Positions 12,234-22,253 of a stretch of DNA of 64,000 nt are shown in pieces. The DNA lies in contig OY743168.1 of assembly GCA_963555705.1 (NCBI GenBank), forward strand, positions 20,962,139-21,026,138, in the 5' to 3' direction. The DNA is from Ligustrum vulgare. Its lineage: Eukaryota; Streptophyta; Magnoliopsida; Lamiales; Oleaceae. A model generated the notes under the pieces. That model searched no databases. It worked only from the letters and a program-made list of their open reading frames with translations, and was not told the origin of the DNA. A program made the position numbers and the translations under genes. Each line of letters starts with the position of its first letter. The first letter of the stretch is position 1.

Positions 12234-12405
12234 GCCCCTCTTTGCCTCCGGTTCTTGGAGAAATTGTGGTTTAGAATAGTAGTTTTAGAAGAATGTATAG
12301 TTAAAAATTGTTTGAAAATCAAATATTGTGGGCTTGATTAAAATGGATGGCTGAGATTGAGTGTTTTAAAAACTTGATTTTCAAAAACTGAGGGGCAATC
12401 AGGGC
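12234..12405. mobile_element. Tourist-like MITE nested in Helitron-1
   Basis: The ends GCCCCTCTTTGCC and GGCAATCAGGGC are degenerate terminal inverted repeats. They are flanked by TAA on both sides (12231-12233 and 12406-12408), the 3-bp target duplication of PIF/Harbinger elements. It inserted into, or was carried by, the Helitron. Confidence 0.6.
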
Positions 12406-12752
12406 TAAATATTATGAAATTATAGTATAATAATATAAATAATAAATTAATATTTAATGTTATTAATTAAGGGATAATGGTATATTGAGCATATAAATAA
12501 ATATATAAGGGTAAAATAGGAAATTAAAAGTTTCTCCCTAATCTTCACTTTTAATATATAATAGTAGATTTTGTCAACGTGGTCATGTCCACAGATCTCC
12601 TTTTAAAAGGAGCAGTTATTTTCCAAAAGAAATCATTTTCAGAACTTGATTACACTAGATATATCATTTAAAAGTAAGACTGCTCAACAGGGTCTTTAAT
12701 TTAAAATAGAGGGGACTTTGATGTATTTAGCAAACAAAAACTGGGCTGAAGA

Positions 12753-13056
12753 TGGAAAGCCATTTCAATTACAAGTCAAGAGAAAGAAAAAAAATAGTTT
12801 ATTGACTACTAATACAAGCACTTTGTTAAGTTTAAAAGATAGGCTATAAATTGGAATATTGAACCCAGTGGCATATTTAGGGGACAAGACTGGGCTTTAG
12901 CCCAGTGGAAAGCCATTTCAATTGCAAGTCGAGAGAGAGAGAGAGAGAGTTTATTGACGGTAATACGAGCACTTTATGAAGTTTAAAAGACAGGCTATAA
13001 ATTGAAATATTGAACCCAGTGGCTTATTTAGGGGACAAAACTGGGCTTTAGCCCAG
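12753..13056. repeat. tandem duplication of a 153-bp unit
   Basis: 12753-12905 and 12906-13056 are near-identical. Both start tggaaagccatttcaatt and end gggctttagcccag. Differences are few; the main one is a GA-rich tract (aaagaaaaaaaa versus gagagagagaga). The unit has no open frame. It sits just upstream of the short copia derivative. Confidence 0.9.
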
Positions 13057-13299
13057 TCCCCCAGTCCATTTTCAATTTTTTCTTTTTGGGTTTTTATTTA
13101 TTTTATTTATTTTTTAAACATATTAGCCTGATAGTCTTGATTTATAGCAGGATTCTTATTTATTATTTTCCTAGTTTAGCTTATTGTAATCTTTCAAGAT
13201 CTCCATTAGCTGTAGGATTCTGTGTGTATAAAAATACCTTATGATGTACTGTGTATTATTCATTCAATTAAGAAAAATCATTCTTTTATATATTCTATA

Positions 13300-13311
13300 T
13301 GGTATCAGAGC
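13300..13311 (+). other. primer-binding site, tRNA-iMet
   Basis: TGGTATCAGAGC directly abuts the left LTR and is the usual copia priming sequence. It is not a tRNA gene. Confidence 0.9.
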
Positions 13312-13574
13312 TCGAAATTCTCCAACGAGATTTTCGATCCCTAAAACTTGTCTCCAATATTCCTCACAGCCGCCCTCTTCCCTTCTTGTCATCTTTTATC
13401 TCGGCTAATCCTAGTTTCCTTTTAATCCTTTTTCCCTTGTTTCTATTTAGTTTTTCTGTGCACAGTGATTCTCTCCACATTCAATCCATATTCTATCCCC
13501 ATTCAATCAAGTTTCTATCCCCATCCAATCCGGATAGAAGTGTTTCTATTCCTTTTTCTTCATTCTTTCACGAG

Positions 13575-14760
13575 CGCCCTGGCGTTGACTTCCACAACAC
13601 TTTCAGTCATGTCATCAAGCCCACCACTATCTGGATCATACTCACTATCGCACTCTCTTTTAACTGGCCAATTAGACAACTTGATATCAATAACGCCTTC
13701 CTCCATGGCACGTTGACAGAAGAAGTCTATATGTGCCAACCTCCTGGTTTTGTATAATCCCAATTTCCCATCTCATGTCCGTCGCCTTCGCAAAGCCATT
13801 TACGGTCTCAAGCAAGCACCTCGAGCTTGGTATGAGACACTTAAGTCCTTTTTGATCTTGTTCAGCTTCATGAATTCTAGCAGTGATACCTCTCTATTTC
13901 TCTACTTCCACAACAATATCGCCCTCTATCTACTTGTCTATGTCGATGATATTCTGGTCACTGACAACAACAATCCATTCCTTCAGACATTTATCACTGC
14001 CCTTTCTCACAGGTTCTCCATCAAAGACCTTCGTACGTTAAACTACTTCTTGGGGGTTGAAATTCTTCCTACCTCGTCTGGTCTTCTCCTCACTCAGCAT
14101 AAATATATTCGTGATCTTCTTCACCGCGTTGATATCACTGGTACTAAGGAGTGCTCCACACCTATGAGCTCCTCTGTAGCGCTGTCTCTTCATGACGGTT
14201 CTCCTCGTGATCCTACTCTCTTTCGCCAAACTATTGGTGGTCTTCAGTATCCATCCATCACTCGCCCTGATATCTCCTTTGCCGTCAATAAACTCTCTCA
14301 ATCATGCACAAACCCACTGAAATTCACTGGACTGCCGTCAAACAGGTCCTTCGATACCTTAAGTCTACAATCTTCCATGGTCTCTTTCTCAAGAAACCCA
14401 CAAACCTCTCTCTCACTGCTTTCACTGATGCAGATTGGGCAAGCAATCCTGATGATCGCACGTCCACATCTGCCTACATACTCTATCTTGGCGGTAATGC
14501 TGTCTCCTGGTGCTAAACAAAAAACAGTCGTGCGGTCCTCTACGGAGGCTGAATACCGCACCCTTGCCTCTTGTGCTGCTGAAATCCTTTGGATTCGTAA
14601 CATTCACCAAGAGCTTCGCATTCCTGTTGCTTCTCGTCCTTGCATTTTCTGTGACAATCTCAATGCAACTTACTTGTCTGTCAATCCAGTATTCCACTCG
14701 CGTATGAAACACATTGCTATAAACTACCACTTTGTTCACAATCATGTCTCTTCTCATTAA
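13575..14760 (+). pseudogene. copia reverse transcriptase / RNase H remnant
   Basis: Recognisable pieces in order are ERPGVDFHNTFSHVIKPTT (RT start, about 13575), QLDINNAFLHG and YMCQPPGF (about 13680-13755), YGLKQAPRAWY (about 13800), the catalytic LLVYVDDILV (about 13940), SITRPDISFAVNKLSQ (about 14260), FTDADWAS of RNase H (about 14425) and SSTEAEYRTLASCAAE (about 14540). The frame shifts near 13755 and at least twice between 14300 and 14520, so no functional protein is made. The segment upstream of RT that would hold gag, protease and integrase is deleted. The frame at 13750 starts at TTG rather than ATG. Confidence 0.88.
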
Positions 14761-15001
14761 TATCTTGCACCTCAAGCAATTATATTATAGCAGGATTCTT
14801 ATTTATTATTTTCCTAGTTTAGATTATTGTAATCTTTCAAGATCTCCATTAGCTGTAGGATTCTTTGTATATAAATACCTTATGATATACTGTGTATTAT
14901 TCATTCAATTAATAAAAATCATTGTCTCTCATATATTCTATACTTAACACTTTCCAACGTATTTCCTCTGGCATATTAAGTCTTACTCAATTAATGCTTT
15001 A

Positions 15002-15136
15002 GCCTTTGTTTGATAATTTTTTTTTGTTCGTTTATGAACAAGGAATGTGATATTTTCGAGTTGAAATATGTGGTTCAAAAATGATTTGGGGAAATGTGTG
15101 TTGTTAAAAAGTGTAAACAAGTTACCAAATGGAGGC
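15002..15136. mobile_element. Tourist-like MITE
   Basis: The ends GCCTTTGTTTGATAA and TTACCAAATGGAGGC are inverted repeats flanked by TTA duplications (14999-15001 and 15137-15139). It is 135 bp long. Confidence 0.7.
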
Positions 15137-15663
15137 TTAATTTGAAGATAAAAAAAAAAAAAAAACTAAAAGAAATCTTTGACAAAATAGCATGGTGTTG
15201 TGAGTAATCAGGATTTAAACTCATTACAAAGCTTGAAAGCATTCTAGGAAGAAAAAAATAGTAACATTTTTGTGACAGAAATAAAGAATGAGGGGCATTG
15301 AGAACAGCACATATATAAATTGCTCTAAGTTTTTTTATAGGAGGTTTAAGACAAGGAAGGAGTATAATAGAGCTGCTACTGGTGATAATTAATGATATAA
15401 AGTTCTTAGTAAACTAAGGATCTGTTTGGCGTAGAATTTGGAATTTAAGTTCTATTTCAGAAATGGGCTTCATAGGATAGACTTTTTAGAAGCTTCCAAT
15501 AATATAATGTTGATAGGTAAAATAAGATTAATTAAGGTAAAAACAAGATTTACGTGAACTAAAAAAGTTTAAATTGTCCACTTAAATAAACTCTATTTCC
15601 AAGAATTAGGTTTCTAATATCTACGCAGGTGAGCTTCTCTGGCTGGACTTAACCTTCTTACAG

Positions 15664-15731
15664 AATTCGGAAACAGGCTTTCAAGGCTGAGAAACTCGCC
15701 AAATGGCACTCAACAAATTGTGCTATCACAG
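15664..15731 (+). other. exon-like open block, unassigned
   Basis: A 68-bp block is bounded by a good acceptor (cttcttacag) and donor (CACAG|gtgtag). One frame reads RKQAFKAEKLAKWHSTNCAI without a stop. I do not recognise the peptide and find no neighbouring exon. It could be a captured or relic exon, or chance. Confidence 0.2.
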
Positions 15732-16805
15732 GTGTAGGGTGTCTGTTTGCTTTAATTGCATTAGGCTAGTTGGTTCAGTTTTTCGGAATCGGTTACATCC
15801 AGTTCACCTCAAAAACTGGTATTCTTTACGATGTGAATTATAAAGCAATCTGAACCGACTAAAACGAAAATCAAATTCACAATAAATAGCTAGCTTTCAA
15901 CTGAATAAGACATAATAATGGGGGCCAAAGCTGCCTACTTCTGATACTATAAACCTAAAATTGGAGTTTGAATCCCCTACTACACCAACACTTCTTTGTG
16001 TTCTTTTTTCCTTTTTGGGTTACTATCTTTTTTACTTTTTTCCTTATAACTCTGCTAGGCCAGCCACCATTTCAAACACCAGTTTAGTCTCTTCATCCCT
16101 AATATTCTTCAATTTTGTTTATTTTACTGTTAAATTTGAATTGTAATTTGTTGAATTTGTGTGAAATTACGCAGCTGCATCAATTATTCAGATTTTAGAT
16201 TGTAGTTAAGTTTTGGCATGTTGGATTCAGTTGTGATTTTTCATGTTTCTATGTCTGAGGAATTAAAAGCAAAACCCAGATTGAGCCAAACAAGTTTTCT
16301 CATTTTAATCCTCTACCCAAACTGGTTCAGCTAAATCTTAAGAAAACTAAAGTGGATCAGCTAAATTTTTTATTCTGAACGGAGGTAAACCAAAGAAAAC
16401 TACATGAATGATGGTGCACCCTTGTAGAGTACCAAAAATTCAACAGATGGGTAGCCTTTAGTCTATACAATAAAAAAGATAACACTGTTGATGACACTAT
16501 AAATAAAAACTAAATTTCAGGTTTGATTACATTAGCATTTTAAACGAAAAAATGAATGTTTACTTCACTACTTAAGAAATAGAAACTCTCTCCCCCATTG
16601 AAGACTAAATTGGTTACATCTCTAATAACTTGACCTTTTAGACGAAAAGTCAGGCAAGAGACCTAGGTTTAAGTTTGGTTGCCATTAGTTAATGAAAATG
16701 AGCGAGCCATCCAGTATTTTGTAACACTAAAACAGAAAAAAAAAAAAAAAAGGAATAAGAACTATACACTCAATTATAGCAACAATTATAACAAGTACTA
16801 CTAAC

Positions 16806-19800
16806 CTCCACTCGCTTTCTCCATAGGGTGAATCATCAAGGTCTTCTTTATTAACAGTATTGAACATCAAAGCAGCCAAAGACGCAAATATGCCTGCACC
16901 AACAAAATGTAAAGGCAGAAAAAAAAACCAAAATTAATAATTTTCACTAAATAAAGTTGGGAATTACATCTTAAAAGGTCAATCTTGGTTAGGGTTTTTG
17001 GGCATCGAGAGCTATTGGGGCCTGTATTCATGCCGTTAGTAATCTGTAAAATTGTTTGTCGAAAACAAAATATGCATCTAGAGAATCTTATTTTCATTGT
17101 TGCAACACGTGATGAATTTGGAAAAGTAGAAAGAAACAGCTAACTGAGTTTTAAGATTATAATTCTATTTTTTTACTTTATGCAGTTTGTTTAATTGACT
17201 TGAATTTTGCTTGGCTTCTTGTAGAAATTAGTTGCCCCTGCTTGAATCTTTACATTCAATTAAGGAAGCTGGAATTCGATTAGACTTCCTGCTGTGTATG
17301 ATTATTAGTAATGCTAATGGGGACAATGTGTAATGGGAAGAGATGTTATTAGGAGGATACTAGTAATCGCACCCGTGCGATGCACGAAATAAATAATATT
17401 TATTGAATAAGTTGTAAAAATACAATGCCCGATAAAAATAACACAATAAAAAAATAATAATAATAATAACTTGCATACACAAATTGTGAATAATTTGTAA
17501 TTTCATTTCTAGATTTCTTACTTTAATACATAAATTGTATATTCAATATACAATCAAAATATCAAAAAAGAAAAGAAAAGTTATGAATTGCATTTTTTTT
17601 AACAGTTAATTGTTCATTATCTAGTTTCCTTAATTTATTTATTCATATAGAATTGATTATTCAAAAATAATTTTTTTTAATTTTCATTCACAACCACATA
17701 TTATTTAAAAACTAATTTTTCACAATTGCACATACTACTTTTTAACCACACATTCTAAAAAAAGAAAATCAATTTTTAACCATTCAATTGATTGATTTGA
17801 CAATTATTTTATTTTTTATACTACCTTCTTTCACTTTCAATCACACATTTAAAACAATTTCTATAATTTATATCAAACTTACTCATATTCAATGATTTCA
17901 AATACAATGTGACATTTTATTTTTCACCAACTATTGAAAATGACCATGTTACCCACACACACAAAAAACTATTTTTTGTGCATGTTAAATAAATGTATGG
18001 ACTGTATTTTATTTTTAAATAGAATAAGTTTGATAAAACCTTATATTTTTATTTTCTATAGAATTAATTGTTAAAGTCTGTAGTATATATTTTACAAATT
18101 GATGTTATTTTAAATTTATAAAATTTAAAAAATAGATAAGTGAACAAAATGAGTAAATTTATAAAATTAATTTCAAAATTATCAAAGAGTTTATCGAAAC
18201 CTGAAGTTGTAGAAATTAAAAAGATTCAATTGAATTTACTTAGAAAGATCGGATATCATTATTTCTTTTAATTTGATAAGAAAAAGGATTTGAAATTAAA
18301 CATTTATGTCAAATTGAAGTTAGGTAAGAAATGATAAATATCATTTTATGTCTTAGATGAGATAAATTAAAAAGATTAGATATTGAAAAAAGTAAAAAGT
18401 ATAAGTAAAACTTTTACCTATATTATTATTTGAGGAAATTTTAAGAATGATATATTTAGAGTTTGCTCTCATTTGTTAACTTGTATTGAACTTCTCGTTA
18501 AGATCATGAATTTGACACCTATATTGCATATTTTTTGACGAAAAAATATTACAATAATTATCAAAAGAATAAAAATAATATACAATTTGATCTTTTTATA
18601 GATTTTTTATTTTTTACAATCTATAAGTCATTTATTGCATGTCAATTATAATTAATTTTGCATTAATTGAAGTTTCCTAATTCAATTATTAAAATAATTA
18701 ATAAAATTACAAAGTTTCCTAAAATAGCAGGGAAAAATGGCGGGAAACTATGTGTGGGTTTTTTTTGACGGCTATACTATTATTATATATATTAAGATTA
18801 GTTTGTTTGATTCATGGTCGATAGGGTTAATGCCTCTAGCTCGTGTTATATATTTCAGATGATGAAATAGATAGTTAAGCAGCATATGACGGGATGTAAC
18901 AAAAGGGTGGAACTCAGAAATTAAGAGAATTCCACCGATTTATACAGTGAGTTCTTTTGCTGCCAGAGTTAGTTTTATGTTGCAACTTATTAACTTCATT
19001 TCAACTCAATAGTACTCACATTTTTCTGTCCCCTGTTGATTAACTATTGATAATTGAGGACAGGAAATGAAGCCTTCCATTATACCCGTTGTGGAAGTTG
19101 AACCTCCAGGATGCTCATTCAATTGCACACACGAAAGCCATCAGCTTACTTTTTATATTTGATTTTCCAATGGCATTTGATATTAAATTATCATATTTTG
19201 GCTCTGTGTTTTTGATTGAATATTGAGTGCACCTTATGATCTCTGTTGTAATTCCAGAATGCAGTGGCTCTTGCTGTTGCAGATGAAATGCAGAAAATTT
19301 ATCGAGACGAATTGGGGCCTGGGCCTGTTCCTTTAACTATTCCTGGAGAAGTTATGGATGAGGAAGAGGTCTGTGTCTTATATCTTGTTTGTCTAGTAAT
19401 TAACATGTTCATCTCAATCACCATTTGCTTTCACTATTTGCTTCTGGAACATGTCTATTTGGCATCCCTTTGCATGGATTGCCACTTCAAAAATATTTTC
19501 TTGATGCGGACGGGGAAGATGAGGATGATCAAAATGAAAATCTAATTGACAATGAAGATGCAGATGCAGCAGGTCTGGAGAAGAAGTCTGGTTCAATTAT
19601 TTGCTTATTTTCATTCTCCTGACTGATTCCCTTTTTTTATCTTCTTTAGGAATAAAACTTTATACATTGAGCACTACATTTTACGTTTATGGAATTTGGG
19701 AATTCTTTAATAAATTGAGCCTTTTCAACTGTACTCTGCTGAACTTTTATGTATATTTAGTTAATATTTCATTAGTTCTTGCTTTGGGTAACCTTCCTTA

Positions 19801-21567
19801 AGATTGGGATTTTCTGAATTTCACATTTGAATTAATCTATAGGAGATATACCATATGACCAGGTTTTTGGTTTTCCTCTTATTAGAGTTGGCTTTGCATC
19901 ACACACAGAAGGGGCTTAAAGTTTCGGTAATTACTTAACTGTTACATGGCAAAAAGTCACATGGGTAGGCCGAAGACTATAACCTTATGTGTGACTAGGA
20001 GAGAAAAACCGTGATTCATGATTGTGGTTTTGTGACTCTATTAGTAAGCTCAACTTCGAATATCATTAATTTTTGGGGAAAATGCCTGGTTAGATATGGA
20101 TAATGTGAGTACGTCTCTGCAAGCATCCGAATCATATTTATTATGTGAGCTAAAATGTATTATTTTTTATTTGATAAGCGGTGACTTCAATTTACTGGGG
20201 CAATAATCTAAATTTATTAACATACAGCTTAATAAACTACTCACACATAATGCTTTATTGGTTAGAGTAGGCGTTTCCTGATCATTTACATTTACCTTTT
20301 TACATCACATGTCTTGTGTAAAACTTGGTCTAAATGATTATTCATATCATCTTAATGGTTCCACACCCTGTTTTAGAGGAAACGAAATAATGTGCTTGAT
20401 TAAAAGAATACCTGTCAGGTTAATTTTCTGAAATCTGCTAGTAATGTGAGATATGCCATGTATTATCTTATATTCGATTTCTTTTATCCCCCAAACTGTG
20501 TAGGCCTGACAAAGCCTGACAAAGCGAAATTGGTAACACGAGTTGAGATGAATTGGAGGATTAGACGCAAGGAACAATTGAGAGCAAAAGCAGAAGCCAA
20601 AGAGGTGGAGAAACTCTCATAAGAGATTGACTGGTACTCTCAATGTTTGCAAATATTCCTTAAGTCTGTGATTCCACCACCACCCCACCTTTTTCTGTGT
20701 AATATTTTAATGGCTTCTAATGATACACAGCTTACCAGATATACTTCAAGATATAGCTAAAGAGGATGAAGAAAAAACAAGAGACATCTCCGTCTCACTG
20801 TTGCTAAAAAGGAACGACTGAAAGTTTGTCCACCCCGCCTGGGAAAGCACAAATTTGGAATTTCTATGAGATATGGTTAAAAGCTAACAGTGTTGGGGTA
20901 TCCTTAATGTTTATTACTGACTGGCAGTTGTAATAATTATGTGAAGGGATATTTTTAAAATTGTTGTAACCTGTATGAACTTTTGGATGCATGAATATTC
21001 ATCTTTAAATTTATATATACAAGTATTATAGTATCTTAAGCCTCTGTTTAGTAAACGTTTATAAACAAGTTTATAAAGAACACATTTTCCCAAATCAACT
21101 TTTTTTTTTGAAATGACAAATCACTAACCACAAGTTCAACTACCGTTGATTTTTGGCTTTTATTTATCTTCTTGTTTCTGTTCACTTACCAGTCGGAACT
21201 TCATTACCTAGAGCATCTATGATACATTGGTTTAAATTTTCGTAGGCTTATGTTTGTGCGCATATTTAATTGTCATTGAATTTGAAATCCCTACGGTTGG
21301 ATCCCACCGCGCGGAAAGCGGTATACTAGTTTAGCCATATGAAATTTCACTCTTAACAAATAGACCTCAAAATTCATGTTAAAAAGTTCAAAACCCCACC
21401 CGACAAATATATAGATGCAGATACACGAATATACCTGGAAGATAGTGGAGGAAGGAGACTTTGACGGAACTGCATACTACGGCGTCAAACCAGAACCACC
21501 AGCCGGCGCCAAATACTGCGCCAGCGAATCCGGGTCCGAAGATTGCCCACAATTCCCCCAAATCCAT
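16806..21567 (-). CDS. TMEM50: TMEM50-like transmembrane protein gene, exons 1 and 2 only
   Basis: Exon 1 is 21567-21435 on the minus strand. It starts at ATG 21567 and encodes 44 codons plus one base (MDLGELWAIFGPG..., then WWFWFDAVV and SVKVSFLHYLP). Exon 2 is 16893-16806 and continues in phase with GIFASLAALMFN... to GESEW plus two bases. Both junctions are canonical (CCAG|GTATATTC, GTGCAG|GC, GGAG|GTTAGT). The sequence matches the start of the plant TMEM50/UPF0220 family, small four-helix membrane proteins of the endomembrane system whose exact role is poorly known. Normal proteins are about 135 residues, so roughly half (helices 3 and 4) is missing here. I could not find the next exon between 16805 and 1. 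Intron 1 is 4.5 kb and holds two Helitron-like elements and a NOP53 pseudogene. Both exons are free of stops, so the gene may still be alive with distant exons, or be 3'-truncated. Confidence 0.75.
16894..17359 (-). other. TMEM50 intron 1, distal part
   Basis: AT-rich intron sequence with a pyrimidine tract before the exon 2 acceptor. No other feature seen. Confidence 0.5.
17360..18797 (-). mobile_element. non-autonomous Helitron (Helitron-2), 1.44 kb
   Basis: On the minus strand it starts A|TCTTAATATATATAATAATAG at 18797. It ends with a GC-rich hairpin (CGTGCATCGCACGGGTGCG, about 17366-17386) and ATTACTAG|T at 17360. The body is AT-rich and non-coding. It sits inside the TMEM50 intron, next to the NOP53 pseudogene. 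Confidence 0.7.
19064..20858 (+). pseudogene. NOP53: NOP53/SMO4 ribosome-biogenesis protein, truncated copy with introns
   Basis: Several blocks match consecutive parts of plant NOP53 (GLTSCR2/SMALL ORGAN 4), a nucleolar factor for 60S rRNA processing. They are PSIIPVVEVEPPGCSFN (19072 on), AVADEMQKIYRDELGPGPVP (19258-19368, acceptor ATTCCAG and donor GAG|GTCTGT kept), YFLDADGEDEDDQNENLIDN (about 19490-19590), KAKLVTRVEMNWRIRRKEQL (about 20515-20620) and LPDILQDIAKEDEEKTR (about 20731-20790). The order and intron positions are those of a gene, so this is a genomic copy, not a retrocopy. It is dead. The donor after the first block is lost (CATCAG|CTTACT), a TAA interrupts EKLS at about 20620, and a frameshift follows EEKTR, after which VAKKERLKVCPPRLGKHKF continues in another frame. 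The N-terminal half and the last 60 or so codons are missing. Its place between Helitron ends, in a foreign intron, suggests capture, but this is inference. Confidence 0.75.
21002..21329 (+). mobile_element. short Helitron-like element or Helitron 3' end (Helitron-3)
   Basis: The 3' end is clear: hairpin CCGCGCGGAAAGCGG, then TATACTAG|T at 21329. The nearest plausible 5' end is A|TCTTTAAATTTATATATACAAG at 21002, giving 328 bp. A left half of a Tourist-like MITE (AAGCCTCTGTTTAG) lies inside. If the true 5' end is further left, the element could include the NOP53 copy. Confidence 0.5.
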
Positions 21568-21929
21568 TTATATTAATTCCTTTGGAAATAAATTGAATTG
21601 GATTTTGAATTCTGAGTCTTGGAGAGAGATTGATATGATTACAGAATACAGTAGATTTGGAATTTGATGTTTGCTTCTTTGGTACTGGACTAGAAAGTTG
21701 GCAGTTCTAGCCAGCAATCAAATGAGTAAAGAAAATATATATATTATCATTTTTTTCTTTTTTGGTTTAAAAAAAAAACCCTTTTATTTTACTAGTATAA
21801 CGCTTTTCCTGTGAAATCCGACCGTAAAATCTATTTTCAGTTCCTTTCATTTACATCACTTTTGCAATCTTTGCATTTGAGATTTACAAATTTTGATATG
21901 AAATTTAAAAGGAAAGAAACCCAGAAATC
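21568..21929 (-). promoter_or_regulatory. presumed 5' leader and upstream region of the TMEM50 gene
   Basis: This is the 362 bp between the TMEM50 start codon and the hAT element. There is no convincing TATA box at a fixed distance. The region is AT-rich and contains a poly(A) run at about 21769-21778. Confidence 0.3.
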
Positions 21930-22253
21930 AGGGACAGACCCACATAGGGGCTCGCTGAGGCACGTGCCCCAATAAAAATCAGACCACTTTTTTTTTTTTA
22001 AATCTTCAGTTAATTTATTCTTAAATATAGTCATTACCTAATTTCCAGAAATTATATTGGATTATTGTTAATTTATTTGCTCTATGAGAGTCTATTATGA
22101 ATGGAGATTTAGATTTTGGTGAATTGAGATTGAGGTTTTGAAGTTTGGAGTATTGAGAATTTGAGATTTGTGAAATTATTGTTTTATTTGAATTTTTGTT
22201 TGTTTGGGATTTTAGGGTTAATATGTACTTACAATTATTTATTTGTATCAATT

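Larger units (their letters stand above)
9410..12568 (-). mobile_element. non-autonomous Helitron (Helitron-1), 3.16 kb
   Basis: Read on the minus strand, the 5' end is A|TCTACTATTATATATTAAAAG at 12568. The 3' end has a short hairpin (ACGTGCAATGCACGT, about 9421-9435) followed by GTTTACTACTAG|T ending at 9410. TC start, hairpin, CTRR end and insertion between A and T without target duplication are the hallmarks of plant Helitrons. No Rep/helicase reading frame is present, so the element is non-autonomous. The body is AT-rich with a (CT)n run, a poly(A) run (about 11793-11812) and a Tourist-like MITE (12234-12405). I saw no captured gene exon in it. Confidence 0.75.
13142..14942 (+). mobile_element. 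internally deleted Ty1/copia derivative with 158-bp LTRs
   Basis: 13142-13299 and 14785-14942 are direct repeats of 158 bp (ttatagcaggattc...tattctata) with a TATA-like box in the middle, so they are the two LTRs. The left one is followed at 13300 by TGGTATCAGAGC, the primer-binding site complementary to initiator tRNA-Met. The interior is only about 1.5 kb. Leader sequence runs straight into reverse transcriptase (about 13575), so gag, protease and integrase are gone. The two LTRs differ at only a few positions, so the element may have transposed in this deleted form using enzymes supplied in trans. Confidence 0.85.

Noticed and set aside
13300..13311. tRNA gene fragment
   Set aside because: Only the 12-base primer-binding complement is present next to an LTR. 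There is no cloverleaf.
15961..16146. Short membrane-protein-like frame beside TMEM50
   Set aside because: It is Phe/Ser-rich low-complexity translation on the wrong strand, with no match to the missing TMEM50 helices.
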